Shown here: piece after piece, positions 21,475 to 33,023 of the stretch
Layout: every line of letters begins with the position of its first letter
Position numbering within the stretch: position 1 is the stretch's first letter
Assembly (NCBI GenBank): GCA_963693365.1
Contig: CAVNZM010000013.1
Location: forward strand, 2,418,001-2,482,000
DNA length: 64,000 bases
Source: Amoebidium appalachense
Lineage: Eukaryota; Ichthyosporea
Direction of reading: 5' to 3'
The notes under the pieces: model-generated
What the model was told of the DNA's origin: nothing
What the model saw: only the letters and a program-made list of their open reading frames with translations
Database searches by the model: none
Program-made: the position numbers and the translations under genes

Positions 21475-22413
21475 TGCCGCCGAAAAAAGCGCCAGGCCTC
21501 AGCCGCCGCCCCTGCCGCGGCACCTAAGCGCCTGACCCGCAGCGACCTCCGCCACAGGCTGACCAACGCTCCCGCGGACACTGACGCGCCTCCAGCGGCC
21601 CATACCACCACGGACCCGGACCCGCCGGCTACTCTCCCCTCCACTCCTGAAGTCCCCCCTCAGGCCCCGCCGTCCCCGCAGATGACTTCTCAAGACGCCG
21701 TCCTGGCCGCCCTCACCGCCATCAGCACCCAGATGGCTGGCGTCCTGGCTGCTCTCACCAACCGCGACCCTCCCGCGCCCCCCGCCGCGCCCTCCACACC
21801 CGGGGAGGTTTCCCCGGGGCTGCATCTCGGCCCTGACCTTGACCTGCCTGCCCTGCCCGCGCCCCCCATCACAGGTGAGAACACTGGCGACATTCAGCCA
21901 GGCACCCTCCCGCTTCCCCCCGCGGATGTGCTGGCAGATGTCAATCGCCTCAGCACCCGATAGCCGTGGGCCCAGATCCACAACTATGACGTATACGCCC
22001 GCACCGTGGCCCACCAGCACTGGCAGGGTCGGGCTCCGATCGAGTGCCCCAACCTGCTCGCCCAACTCCACCAGGATCTCCTCCTGCCACCCACTCTGCT
22101 CATCCAGGACGCATGTCAGCGCTGTGGCTTCCCCGACCACCCCAGCGCGGCCTGCCCCATGTACCCCAAGCCCGGCTGTGGTCTTGACGGCTTTAAGCCG
22201 CCCCACAAGCCCGGCGGGGGTCACACCCCTAACCGCCCTGGCCCGCAACCCGGCCCGGCAAAACCAGCCCGACCCGTGGATCTACCCGCGACGCACTGCA
22301 GGAATTTCCACATTAACGGTCGGTCCTGCGCTAAGCAGCCCTGCCCCTTCTCCCACGTGTGCCCGCTCTGCTCTGGCACACACCCCCGCAAAGACTGCAA
22401 GCACAATGCCTAG
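21475..22413 (+). pseudogene. Ngaro-like Gag with zinc knuckles, two frame/stop defects
   Basis: Starts at ATG 21475 (MPPKK). A frame slip at the A6 run (21482-21487) is needed to reach RQASAAAPAAAPKRLTRSDL and the rest. An in-frame TAG sits at 21961. The C-terminal half carries CQRCGFPDHPSAAC (C-X2-C-X4-H-X4-C) and CRNFHINGRSCAKQPCPFSH followed by VCPLCSGTHPRKDC, the Cys/His layout typical of DIRS-order Gag. Presumed role: binding and packaging element RNA. Confidence 0.85.
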
Positions 22414-22799
22414 TCTACGCGCACACCCACACACACAGCTAGAACATAGGGGTTAGGAGCTAGGACACACGAGTACAGGGAAACGGAGCTCGGGAGAACG
22501 GGCCAATAGGGCTGAGTACAAAATTTCGCAGGCCAACTACGGCGCCCGCGCGCGTCAAGAATAAATGTCCCTATACAAAGACGTTTATTCTGGCCACTGC
22601 ACATAATTTTACTCCCCCCCCCCATCCCACGAGCCTCCCCCCCCCTTACACTCACCTAGCACTCCCTCCCCCCCCCCTTCTTCTACCGCTGTGTCCGCCC
22701 ACACCCCCGCGTGCTCGGGCACATTCCCCTGCACAGGGCCCCGCTGCCCTCCCTGCCAACCCTCACTTGGGCCCAGCTGCCCTACTCTAACCCCCCGGG

Positions 22800-22805
22800 G
22801 CCCTG

Positions 22806-22850
<45 letters not shown>

Positions 22851-22852
22851 CT
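22800..22852 (+). repeat. Poly-C tract between gag and pol
   Basis: A C run of about 40 nt lies inside the Ngaro-like element, between the Gag stop and the start of recognisable RT sequence. Confidence 0.95.
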
Positions 22853-22879
22853 GCCGGGATCTCCCCAAGGGTACACCAC

Positions 22880-24535
22880 CCTTGCTAACCACCCCTTCCC
22901 CCGAGGCTCAGACCCGGAGGCCCGCCCGCTGCCCCAGCACCACATTGACACCTCCCGCCTCCGGGAACTGCTGGCCTCCTACCCGGACCAACCATTCGCC
23001 GCACAACTCCTCCACGATGTCGAATTCGGCGTCGACATCGGCTATCGCGGCCCCTCCACCTCTCGGGTGGGCCCCAACCTACCCACCACCCCGGAGGCAG
23101 CTGCCGCTATCACGGTGGATATTGCCAAAGAAGTCGCCCTCGGCCACCTGCGCGGCCCCCTCTCCCCGGCCCAATTCTTTGACGAATTTCCCGTCCACCG
23201 TTCCTCCCCCATCGGCGCCGTTACCAAGAAGGGAACCCCCCCAAGTACCGTCGAATCCACCACCTCTCCTGGCCCCGGGGTAGCAGTGTCAATGACAGCA
23301 TCACCTACCCCGACGAACTTCAGTACATTCGCGCCCGGGATGTCACCCAACTCATTCTCGACGCAGGCCCCGGCTGCTACATGGCCGTGGCAGATGTGCA
23401 GGCTGCCTTCCGGCACATGCCCATCCGACCGGAAGACCACCACTTAATGGCATTCAAATGGCAAGGGCATTTTTACGTTGAAACCAGACTGCCCTTCGGC
23501 CTGAAATCTAGCCCAGCCATCTGGGAACGGATCGCGGCCACCCTACAGTGGCTGGCACACCAGCACGGTATTACCCTCATCCGCCACTACGTAGACGACT
23601 GGATTATAGTCGCCCCCACACAACAGCAGTGCCAACGTCACCTATCCACCTTCCTGCAACTCTGCCGAGAGCTGCACATTGCCATCTCCGAAGACAAGAT
23701 GCAGGGCCCGGCTACCCGTGTCGTCTTCATCGGTATCGAATTCGACTCCATCGCCATGGAGGCACGAATCCCGGCTTCCAAGCTCTCGGACCTACTCGAC
23801 CTCACTTCCCACCCAAAGCCCACCATCACCATTCGGGACCTCCAGTCCCTCCTCGGCAAACTCACCTGGTGTGCCCAGCTGGTTCCCCCCGGGAGGGCCT
23901 TCTCCCAGCACCTATGGGCCCTTCTCCGGACCCACCCACACCTTGCCGGCCACCACCACATACGACTGACTGCTGCCGCCCGGGCCGACATAGCCGAATG
24001 GCACCAGTTCCTCACATCATGGAATGGGGTGCACCTCATCACACCCCCCACATACACCACCCTGGCCACTGATGCTGCCGGATCGGTGGGTCTAGGTGGC
24101 CACTGGCTCGACCAATGGTTCTTCATGCCCTGGTCCCCCTCCACCCAAGCCCTCTATGCTCATGAGGGTAAACTCGGTTCTTCCGTCATCGAACTCCTGG
24201 CCATCGCAGCCGCCGTGGCCCTCTGGGCCCCCTCCTGGTCCACCCACCATGTCCGTATTTTATGCGACAACACGGGTGCTGTGTCTGACCTGCACTCCCG
24301 GTCTTCCCCCCACCCCGTGATGGCCAAACTTATTCGGTTCATCACCCGCATGGAAATGCAATACCAATTTACGTTACAGGCATCCTACCTACCAGGACCC
24401 CTCAACCATCTGGCCGATGCCATTTCTCGTAACCAACTTCCCCGGGCCCGACGACTCCGACCTTCCCTGCAACCGGAGCCCTGCCCCTTCCCCTCCTGGG
24501 TCCACGAGTTCCTATCCCTTCCCTTGGGGCTAGCC
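22880..24535 (+). pseudogene. Ngaro-like reverse transcriptase and RNase H, one homopolymer frame break
   Basis: The N-terminal part reads ELLASYPDQPFAAQLLHDVE ... SPIGAVTKKG. A slip at the C7 run (23237-23243) restores KYRRIHHLSWPRGSSVNDSI, DAGPGCYMAVADVQAAFRHM, LPFGLKSSPAIW and the catalytic YVDDW. These are the RT motifs of DIRS-order elements. RNase H follows, with LATDAAGSVGLGGHW, SVIELLAIAAAVALW and ILCDNTGAV. From about 23381 the frame is clean through RNase H. Product: RNA-to-DNA copying and hybrid degradation. Confidence 0.88.
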
Positions 24536-24559
24536 CCCCCCCCCCCCCCCCCCCCCCCC
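24535..24559 (+). repeat. Poly-C tract between RNase H and recombinase
   Basis: A C run of about 23 nt at the junction between the RNase H domain and the recombinase. Its length sets whether the two share a frame; as given they do not. Confidence 0.95.
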
Positions 24560-24590
24560 AGATCTCCCGTTCCGGAGCAACACTGGCAGA

Positions 24591-25626
24591 TTGGCCCCCC
24601 ACTTTGCTCCGGCCGAGCTGCTTCGAGCCACCACTACCCTGCAGGAATGCCAGGCCCTGAGTCTCAACCTCGACTCTCGGGCCTTTTACTCCCGGGTGCA
24701 AAAAGTGTTCATCGATTTCTGTGTGGCATCTCGGCTGCAATCCTCCTCCGGGTCCTCCCTCCCGGCCTCCCCACACACCGTGCAACTTTTTCTCGCCTGG
24801 TGTGCCCAACGAGGGGTACAGGCCTCTTCCTTAACCGGCTACAATTCGGCCATCACCAGGCTCCACCTCGACATGGGCCTCCCTGCTCCCTACCCCCACG
24901 ACAAGTCTCTGGCCTGGTTCCTACGGGGGGTAGGCCGATGGCAGCTTTCTCACAACATCCGACCCCGCTCATCCACCAGGGAACCCCTCCTCCCCTCCCA
25001 CCTCCGCCTACTCCATGGCCAGTGCCCCACCAAGGCCTCCTCGGCCAATCTCCGGCTATGGACGGCCCTCATCGTCGGTTTCTGTGGTCTCCTCCGTTCA
25101 GGGGAATTTACCTCCAAGACCTCAGTGACTTCTTTCGACCCGTCCCGTCACGTTAAACGGAAGGACGTGACCTTCAGCTACACCCCCACCGGTACTTTGT
25201 CCCATGCCACCCTCCACCTGCCAACCTCTAAGACGGATGTACAGGCCCGAGGTGTCGACGTCACCCTAGCTGCCCTGCCCCTCACCCACTTCTCCCCAGC
25301 CCATCTCCTCCGGCAGTTCCTGGATACAACGTCCGGTCAACCCGACGACCCCCTCTTCAGTCTCGGTGGCATCCCCTACACCAAGAGTGCTTTCTCTGCC
25401 GATTTCCGTGCCCTCCTCTCCCGGGCAGGCCTCTCACCCTCCCGGTTTGCCGGACACAGCCTCCGCATCGGGGGGGGCCACAGCACTGGCTGAGGCCGGG
25501 GTCGACGACTCCCGGATCAAACAACTCGGCCGGTGGTCCTCCGACTGCTTCCTGATCTATACCCGACTTCGTCCGGCCTCCATTGCTGCCACCACCACAC
25601 GTGTATTCGCCTCTATTCTTAAGTGA
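24591..25626 (+). pseudogene. Ngaro-like tyrosine recombinase, one G-run frame break
   Basis: Frame 24591-25493 holds the N-terminal SAM-like part (VQLFLAWCAQRGVQASSLTG) and the catalytic domain. LIVGFCGLLRSGEFT supplies the first Arg, and RFAGHSLRIGG supplies the H-x-x-R box. A run of eight G at 25470-25477 shifts the frame; with one G fewer it continues as ATALAEAGVDDSRIKQLGRW followed by SSDCFLIYTR with the nucleophile Tyr. It would integrate a circular DNA copy without target duplication. Confidence 0.88.
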
Positions 25627-25654
25627 AACCTTTGGAGCAAGCATACTGCTCTCG

Positions 25655-26312
25655 TGCCGTGGTTTACAACCATTGCAGGTTCACTTTCGTCCAAGGGGAT
25701 GTCCCCCTAGAGGCAACACACGTCCCGGAGTAGTTTTCATAGAGGTTTTATTTGTGGAAATTATTGACATAAATATTTTTCTGGGTAAACACGTAGGATG
25801 GGTGTTCGATACCAACATAACCATGTAGGCTTCATTTCGTGTTTTAGCAGTTAGCGGTTGGCTGCCCGCACACGGGCACCTATTAGCCAGTCAAAACATC
25901 AGATACCACAGATCACTAGACCGAGTTATGATTGGCTCGGATCAGATTTCACATATCACTAGATCGATTTTTGATTGGCTCAGATCGGTAGGCTTAGGTA
26001 TATAAGCACGACAGTTTTTAGCAGATCAGCAAGCTACAAACACATCTTCTGTGTTTAGCATCCACAGCCTTACAGCTATATATTCCTTTTCACCCACCCA
26101 CCTACACCCACACACAACCCCCATTGATCCACACATACGTGCTGTTTTTTCACGGGGCGAAGACTTCCCCCGTTTTTTGGGCACATGGACCTCACGGATC
26201 AATAAATTGATGACTGGGGGCTTGCCGTGGTTTACAACCATTGCAGGTTCACTTTCGTCCAAGGGGATGTCCCCCTAGAGGCAACACACGTCCCGGAGTA
26301 GTTTTCATAGAG
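25655..26312 (+). repeat. Split direct repeats B1-A2-B2
   Basis: B1 (25655-25744) and B2 (26223-26312) share about 90 bp, including GGTTTACAACCATTGCAGGT. A2 (25744-26092) matches A1. A 130-bp spacer lies between A2 and B2. B1 and A2 abut at CATAGAGG, the expected junction of a circular intermediate. Confidence 0.95.
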
Positions 26313-27485
26313 AAGGTTAAATTTAACGATGTCAAAAAGTGTGCCCTTTTATCAAAAGCTTATCAAAATCGATACCGGCATGGGACGACGTTTGTATTTT
26401 TTCGGCAGTCCCCTCCCTCGCCCAATCGAATACAAGTATTTGGGGATTCCGGTGGACGAATGGGGCATATATATGTTTCAAACGGATGATCGACCGTCGG
26501 GTGGAGAGTGCAGGCAGGTGTCTTCGGTTATTTAGGGATGTGTATCTTGCTACTCTTTCTCATACTGTCCACCTATACAATCGTCTTAGTATATTTCGCA
26601 AAATTTTCGCCCTTTGTCTGAATACGGGTTGCCCTTACTAGCTATGGCACCCCCTGATACTGAACATGTTACTAATGTCCTCAAATCAATAGATGATTTC
26701 CACTACACAACTTGTTGTATGTTTCTCACTGGTCTTTCCACACCTATCCCTAGACGCCTTTTTGGTTCTCTCTACGCACTCACACCACCATCACAACGCG
26801 TACACGAATTAGCCCTTAAATTTCACGAGCACATCACCCGCCTGTCCGCTTGTGCCCCGGACCACCCGCTCTTCCGGCTGCACGCATCCCCGCCGGACTC
26901 ACCCCTCTATCATACCTCTTCCCTTCCCCATCGTCTCTGCCCATTGCCGAGCGTTATGTGGAAAGGCTGGCGACCCAACCGGAGGTACGGCTAGATCATA
27001 GTGTGAATATGAATAGTTTCAAGTCTATGGCTGATAGATATCTTTTTACTCTACTACGTGTTGAGTCCCTTCCGGTGTTAGGACCGCAAAAACACCAACT
27101 ACTAGTAGCCTATATGGCGGATACGGTTAGAGAGTCTCGTTCATACATAGATTCGTTTATTCGTAATGTGGTGCGCACCATGTGGTGTAAAAACGCAAAG
27201 ATGATTATGGATTGGCGGTGTACGTAATCGGTTTCTGGTGTCTCCTGCTCGTATGTGTAATATGTGTGGGGGGCGGTTTACTCGCGGCTGCATATCTATC
27301 AATAAGTGCAACCTGTTAGCTAACGTATTAGAACCGGAGGTTATTGGCGGTTTTATTCTCTTTTCTTCCTCTCTCTCTTCCTCAATATATCCGTTTTAAG
27401 ATGACTCTCCTAGATCACCTTATTAATGCTGCACAGTATGATATTGTGATCCGGTGCCTTAACTTTCTTTCGGAGCACCGATGCT
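26313..27485 (+). pseudogene. LINE copy C, part 3: RT thumb to C-terminus
   Basis: Resumes after the Ngaro-like element with KFNDVKKCALL (copy A: MILNIDKCGVLV), then IEYKYLGIPVDEWG, LSTPIPRRLFGSLYALTPPS, ELALKFHEHITRLSACAPDH and a Cys-rich end near 27255 (MCNMCGGRFTRGCISINKCN). Several frames are used, so it is degenerate. It ends near 27485 without a (CA)n tail, so it belongs to a different subfamily from A and B. Confidence 0.85.
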
Positions 27486-28335
27486 AGCCTCTGCTTACCC
27501 ATAATATGTAATAGGGGTGTCATATACTACGAGGCGCTCATTGTTGCCTAGCATGTACATATGTCACTGGCTGCATTTGATTGGCTGTGCTGGAAAACGC
27601 AGTAGGCCGTCGAATGTGGCTGGGCCTCCGGCAGTGTCCACGCAATAAAAAGTGTGTAAACCCCTCAGTGGTAACTCCTCCGGCCGGCTGGGCCCCGGGC
27701 GGGCATTGCGCCCCCCCCTTCCCATCCACCTGTCTCCTATTTTTTTGTATGATTCTCGAACTCCGCCCCAAGCCCCCCTCCCCCCATCAAGTCACTCCTA
27801 TGTCCGGCCTCAGGGCTTGACTTGACTAATTGGTTGAGGTCAGGTGCTTGGTGATTTCAAGTCGCGACTTGAAGTCAAGTCGCCACACCCCTGACTGTCA
27901 TTCCGGATCCGACGAGCTGGAGGGGGAAAAAATTAGGGACCAGGGAGAAAAAAGACGTGGGTCCACGTGACTTTTTCTCAAATTTCCTTCGTTTTTGTTT
28001 GTCTGTTTCACCATTAGGACGCACGTATAGTCCGCGAACCTGTTTTATTGTCACCGCACTCCATAAACAGATCTGCTAATATTACGCTCTCAGAGTGATC
28101 CGCGCACGCGTGCACGCGTGTCAGCACGGTGGCGTAATATACACTGTCACTCTATCAGGCCTGTTGGCACTGCATGCGCACTGGATCCCAGAAAGGTTGT
28201 GAATTACCAAATGCATCTGAGAGCTCTCATTCACTGAGCTTCAGAATCTACCAAAAACGAGGAGCTCAGTCTGAGTAACGTTCTTGGTTTCCTATGAGAT
28301 AAAAGACGAACTGGCAAAAATCCTCATGTGTGTGT
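27486..28335. other. Intergenic, no gene seen
   Basis: Unique-looking DNA with a CACGCGTGCACGCGTG near-palindrome at about 28106 and a CTTGACTT-rich stretch near 27815-27880. No convincing frame. Confidence 0.5.
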
Positions 28336-28430
28336 TTAAAAAAAAAAAAAAAAAAAAAAAAAACTGCCGCAAAAGAGAGAGTGTGTGTATTGGTTTGGAT
28401 ACGTGTGCAATATATATGTATCTGTTTGTT

Positions 28431-28475
<45 letters not shown>

Positions 28476-28569
28476 TGTACACATGTGTGTGTGTACATGT
28501 GTGTTTGTGTGTATGTGTGCGTGTGTGTATGTGTGTGTGTGTGTGTACATGTGTGTTTGTGTGTACGTG

Positions 28570-28612
<43 letters not shown>

Positions 28613-28617
28613 CGGCG

Positions 28618-28699
<82 letters not shown>

Positions 28700-28728
28700 G
28701 TGACACTGTGTGTGTGTGTGTGACTGTG

Positions 28729-28794
<66 letters not shown>

Positions 28795-28892
28795 TGAGTG
28801 CGTGACACTGTGTGCGTGCGTGCACGTCAGTGCGTGCATGCGCGCGTGTGTGTGTATGTGTGTGTGCTTGTGGGTGGGTGGGTGGGTGTGTG

Positions 28893-28941
<49 letters not shown>

Positions 28942-28969
28942 ATGTGTGTGACTGTGTGTGTGTGTGTGT

Positions 28970-29042
<73 letters not shown>

Positions 29043-29082
29043 TATGTGTGTGTGCGTGTGTGCGTGCGTGTCACGGTGTGCG
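28336..29082. repeat. Poly-A run and long compound (TG)n tract
   Basis: An A run of 26 nt (28338-28363) is followed by about 650 bp of (TG)n (28433-29080) with scattered CA, CG and ACTG interruptions and a short (GGGT)n (28872-28885). Confidence 0.95.
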
Positions 29083-29256
29083 CGCGCGAGCCCGCTTGGG
29101 AGCAAAACAAAACGGATGAGCTCAAGATTTACCCAATAGACGAACACAAGCAAGGCTTAGCGTTCATGATCACTCATGATTTGAGTGAAAATGGGGGAAA
29201 AACTACAAGTTGAACGTCAGACAATTAAATCTATCCAAACACCAAACATACATACA

Positions 29257-29265
29257 TCCGGGGGG

Positions 29266-29299
<34 letters not shown>

Positions 29300-29310
29300 G
29301 AGGGGGGGGG
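29257..29310 (+). repeat. Poly-G tract
   Basis: About 50 bases of near-pure G, close to the 3' end of LINE copy B. Confidence 0.95.
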
Positions 29311-29351
29311 ATAATGAACCCGACTCCACCCCTGATTTAATTGTTACATTA

Positions 29352-31625
29352 ATGTGTGTGTGTGTGTGTGTTGTGTGTGTGTGTGTGTGCGCGCGCTAGA
29401 ATTCTTAATGATGTGTTTCTCAAGCCAATCAATACATCTAATAAACAGGTCGTAGTTACGCGTGTTTAGTATAAAATCAAGGATGTTGTAATTTTCAGGT
29501 AGGCTATCTTTCTGGGAGACTGTTGTGAATGTGACGTGTGTGTGTTGCGGTATTATGTGGTCTATCAAACTACATTTGGCGATACATGACCGTTTAAACT
29601 GGTGTGTGTGTGTGTTGTTTGGGCATGCAAACGATGCCACCTTATACTTATTAGATCTCCACTGTATAGCACGTGTACAGTAAAAGCGTGGTATGTGATC
29701 AATAATACCGTGCCATCAGCTAGAGAAAGACCAATTCTACAGGAAGGTAATATGTATTTAGGTGTTACACATTTGCGAGTGCCATATTTGGCAATATGGT
29801 TAAGGCGGTCATTGTATATAAAACGAGACATATTATTAAGGCTTAGTTTCTCAAGGTGTATGCTTTCATCGGGTCTGGTGTCGTGTGGTATCTTTTTCCA
29901 TTTGTTATAATATTGCGTAATTATCTTGTGATTGTGTACATGTCTAATAAGTAAGTGGCAGTCCAAAGTCACACGCACACTTTTGCGGGGTTTATTTGTA
30001 TTTGTGCCCGGGGGAAAAGGAGAGAGAGAGGGAAGGAAAGAGGGGAGAGGTGAGGAGAGGACAGGTCGGATAGAGAAGAGAGGGTGGGAGGGCAAATACT
30101 TCTTTAAGCGGCTGATGTGCTTATTGAATTTCAGCGAGAGATGGGATACTCTAGCAGCTATTGGGACCAGACCATATATCGAGAGCGTTACAGGCCCAGG
30201 TTTACAACAGTTGTTAGATAGAAAGGAGGCAACTTCTGCTTCAAGGAAATTTGCCAAGGGTTTAAGCGCTCTAGTTCTCTCTTTCTTGATCCAAGCGGCG
30301 AGAAGGGGTAAACCATATTCACATGTCGGGAAGACAAAAGTGCGAATAAATGTAAGTCTAATAGAAGGATGGAGGGGTGTGTCTTTAAAATATTAGCCGA
30401 GAAGAAAGCTAACCGCTTACGAGCCAGCTCTACCCTCGTTTCGAAAATATGGGAAAACATAACACCAACAGAATTCAACCGGAACACTAAGATATTTGTA
30501 TTCTGGAACTATAGGCTGGCGGGTTTAGATGATTATTTTGGTAAATGCGGTGTAGATTGTTGGCTATATCAGGTACAAGAACACCACATTTGTCTATGTT
30601 AAGGATCATAAGGTTTGCCTTGCACCACTCTGACACTACATCGAACAATCTTTGCAGGCGTCTTGGGGTACGGGCAAGGAGGGACAGATCATCAGCATAG
30701 AGAAGTGCAGGCGGAAAGTTATTAATAGGGTCATCATTTTCGGCATAAATCTTGACAGCCAAATCATCTATAAATAGGTTAAACAAAAAGGGGCTAAGCA
30801 ATGAACCCTGCAAGAGACCTCTAGTACCGTAAGCAAAACCATATGAAAGGTGCCCATTAACCACAGCTCTACCATAGGTTTGAGAAATAGTGCTTCTAAC
30901 AAAACACCAATGCAGTGTGGTACACCCCGTGCAGCAAGCTTTTCCCATAGGAGACCAGGGGAGACAGAATCGTAAGCAGTTTTCCAATCAATAAAACCAA
31001 CATATCGTGCACCAACTTGCATAGAAGAATCGTGCTATGCCATTGTTTGAACATAACATGAATTGTTTTTACGAAAAGCGGATTGGCATGGGTGTATGTG
31101 AAAAATAGATTTAAACCTAGGGTGATGTGCAAATAACCTAAGTAAGCAAGCTTTAAAGAATCTACGAACAACCTGGGTTAGTGTGATGGGGCGAAAAGAT
31201 GATATGGGGCCCCCAGAGTCCTTCTTAACTATGGGGATCACTAAGGGATCTAACCAAGATGGCGGGACATGTCCACATTTAACACACCAAGAAAAGGGAG
31301 AGCTTAACATAATAGTAAGATCAGGTTTAATAGCACGATTGCTTTCCTTTTGTGGGTAGGAGGGAACAAGGATTTTAAGAAACCAGGCAGGAAGTCCATC
31401 AGGTCCACAAGACTTACTAGAGCTATAACTAGATATTACAGACCATATGGCATCGGGACTGAAAAAGGGGAGGATCGGTTCTATGGGGATAGATGGGTTT
31501 ACAGGCCACACGATAGGTTTCTGAGTGGGGGTCCTATCTTTAAACAGTTCCGAGAAATACTTATCAGAGTCTATGAGGGGGTCTCCAGTGGTATCACCAA
31601 TAATACAAGCAGGTGGGCCAAAGTA
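29352..31625 (-). mobile_element. LINE copy B, 5'-truncated, degenerate
   Basis: Collinear with LINE copy A from its (CA)n 3' tail (29352-29392) through the C-terminal region, RT (YADDLSLLARTP at about 30700) and into the RT N-terminal part. Homology ends at 31620-31625 (GTGGGCCAAAG|TATACG). The copy lacks ORF1 and the endonuclease, and several indels break the frame. The short insertions relative to A (near 29705, 29832 and 30515) look like local duplications. Its minus-strand frames at 29565-30257, 30487-30987 and 31035-31511 are pieces of one former ORF2. Confidence 0.9.
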
Positions 31626-32039
31626 TACGTCACTTGAGTCCCTCCCGGGCCCCTCTATTTGTTCTCAAATTTTAATTTTTTTTCTCTTTTGACAGGATTT
31701 ATTCGACGGAAAGATATGCAAGTATGCACGGCATACTGAGAAGACAATAGCAAAAAATAAAAAAACTTCACGAGTTATCCAGTAACAAGTGCATACTGAG
31801 ATACCTGAACACTGTGTGAAAATCATATAAATACTCAATGTGACGACCAACAGAATTCAACAAAAAGTTTGGGCTTGTAACTACAACGTTGATATAGCTG
31901 AGCAATTACGTGGGTGTCGTTCGTTACTCTAGCGCGACCTCTCGTTTTGGCTGCCCCTCGTAAGCAGAACACATCACATGCTGAGGCATGATCGAATTTT
32001 AGCTTACTTCTCAATGCTAGCTAGTTGATCGACTATCAG

Positions 32040-32493
32040 GAAGCCCAAGCTCAGCACGCAGTCAAAAAACACGGCAGCCATCGCATTACCGAAGTTTAAC
32101 TACTTCTTGCGTGGGGGTGTTTGCATCAACCAGGCCATGCCCACCGTGTGCGCGCAATGTTACGACACAGGGTTGAACCTGTTGTGCATCGCGAATTGTG
32201 TTCTTGATACGGACCTGAACATGCAACTGTACCAAAAGGGATGCGCGCGCATGCGATGTTTCAACTCGCTGCAGAAGGCATGCCCTGATTGCTTCGATGC
32301 GCTTACGGCTTCTCGAGATGAAGCAGTGGCATGTGGTCTCACGTGTCTCGTCAGCAAATACCGGCTGCTTTACAGGCGGGGAAGTTCGGTTGTGTACCGG
32401 GACATGGAGGAGGATGGGGGGATGTTAAGGGTGTTTGGAAACCCGACGGATATCAATGCTGCGTCAACGCTTCTGCTTCCTGGTCTGGTGTAG
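32040..32493 (+). CDS. Cysteine-rich protein, 3' exon (unrecognised)
   Basis: Plus-strand frame open from a TGA near 32014 to a TAG at 32491-32493. A likely acceptor (ACTATCAG, ending 32039) precedes it, so the start codon is probably in an upstream exon; MPTVCAQCYD at 32137 is an internal ATG alternative. Cysteines occur in regular pairs: CAQC, CIANC, CARMRC, CPDC and CGLTC, suggesting a disulphide-rich or zinc-binding fold. No hydrophobic signal is visible in this exon. A pyrimidine repeat (CTTT)n follows the stop. The composition is convincing for a real gene; the function is unknown. Confidence 0.55.
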
Positions 32494-32599
32494 GCAACGA
32501 GTAGGCTCGATTTTTCTTTTTTCTCTCTTTCTTTCTCTCTTTCTTTCTTTTTGCGGTGTACATAGTTTAGTCCACGAAAATGCTATCTTGGGGGCGGAG

Positions 32600-32617
32600 A
32601 GGGATGGGGTGGGGGGT

Positions 32618-32669
<52 letters not shown>

Positions 32670-32976
32670 GGGGGGGGGGGGGGGGGGGGGGAGAAGGGGG
32701 TGGTGGTGTTGGGGGAGGGGAGGGGAGGCAAGTAACTGTGGCTTAGTTCTCGGAGTACGGTATGGCAACCAACACACACATACACGGTTACACACACAGT
32801 GTCACACACACACGTTCGCACACACACACGCACACACCGACACACACACGTACACACGTACACACGCACACACACGTACACACGTACACACACAGACACG
32901 TACACACACGTACACACACGTACACACACACACACACAGTATCACATACACACGCACACACACACACACACACACA

Positions 32977-33020
<44 letters not shown>
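32600..33020. repeat. Poly-G block, (CA)n and (CT)n
   Basis: About 80 bases of G (32618-32690) are followed by interrupted (CA)n (32780-32978) and (CT)n (32979-33020). Confidence 0.95.

Positions 33021-33023
<3 letters not shown>

Larger units (their letters stand above)
21089..26312 (+). mobile_element. Ngaro/PAT-like tyrosine-recombinase retrotransposon with split direct repeats
   Basis: Repeat order is A1 (21089-21443), coding region, B1 (25655-25744), A2 (25744-26092), spacer, B2 (26223-26312). A1 and A2 are nearly identical apart from a 6-bp indel, and B1 and B2 are nearly identical. This is the 'split direct repeat' arrangement of PAT/Ngaro elements in the DIRS order. It encodes Gag with zinc knuckles, RT-RNase H and a tyrosine recombinase; no methyltransferase domain is seen, favouring Ngaro. 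No target duplication is evident, as expected for recombinase-mediated insertion of a circle. The insertion splits LINE copy C at a GGTT. The repeats include TATATAAG-like promoter sequence (about 21350 and 25998). Confidence 0.92.
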
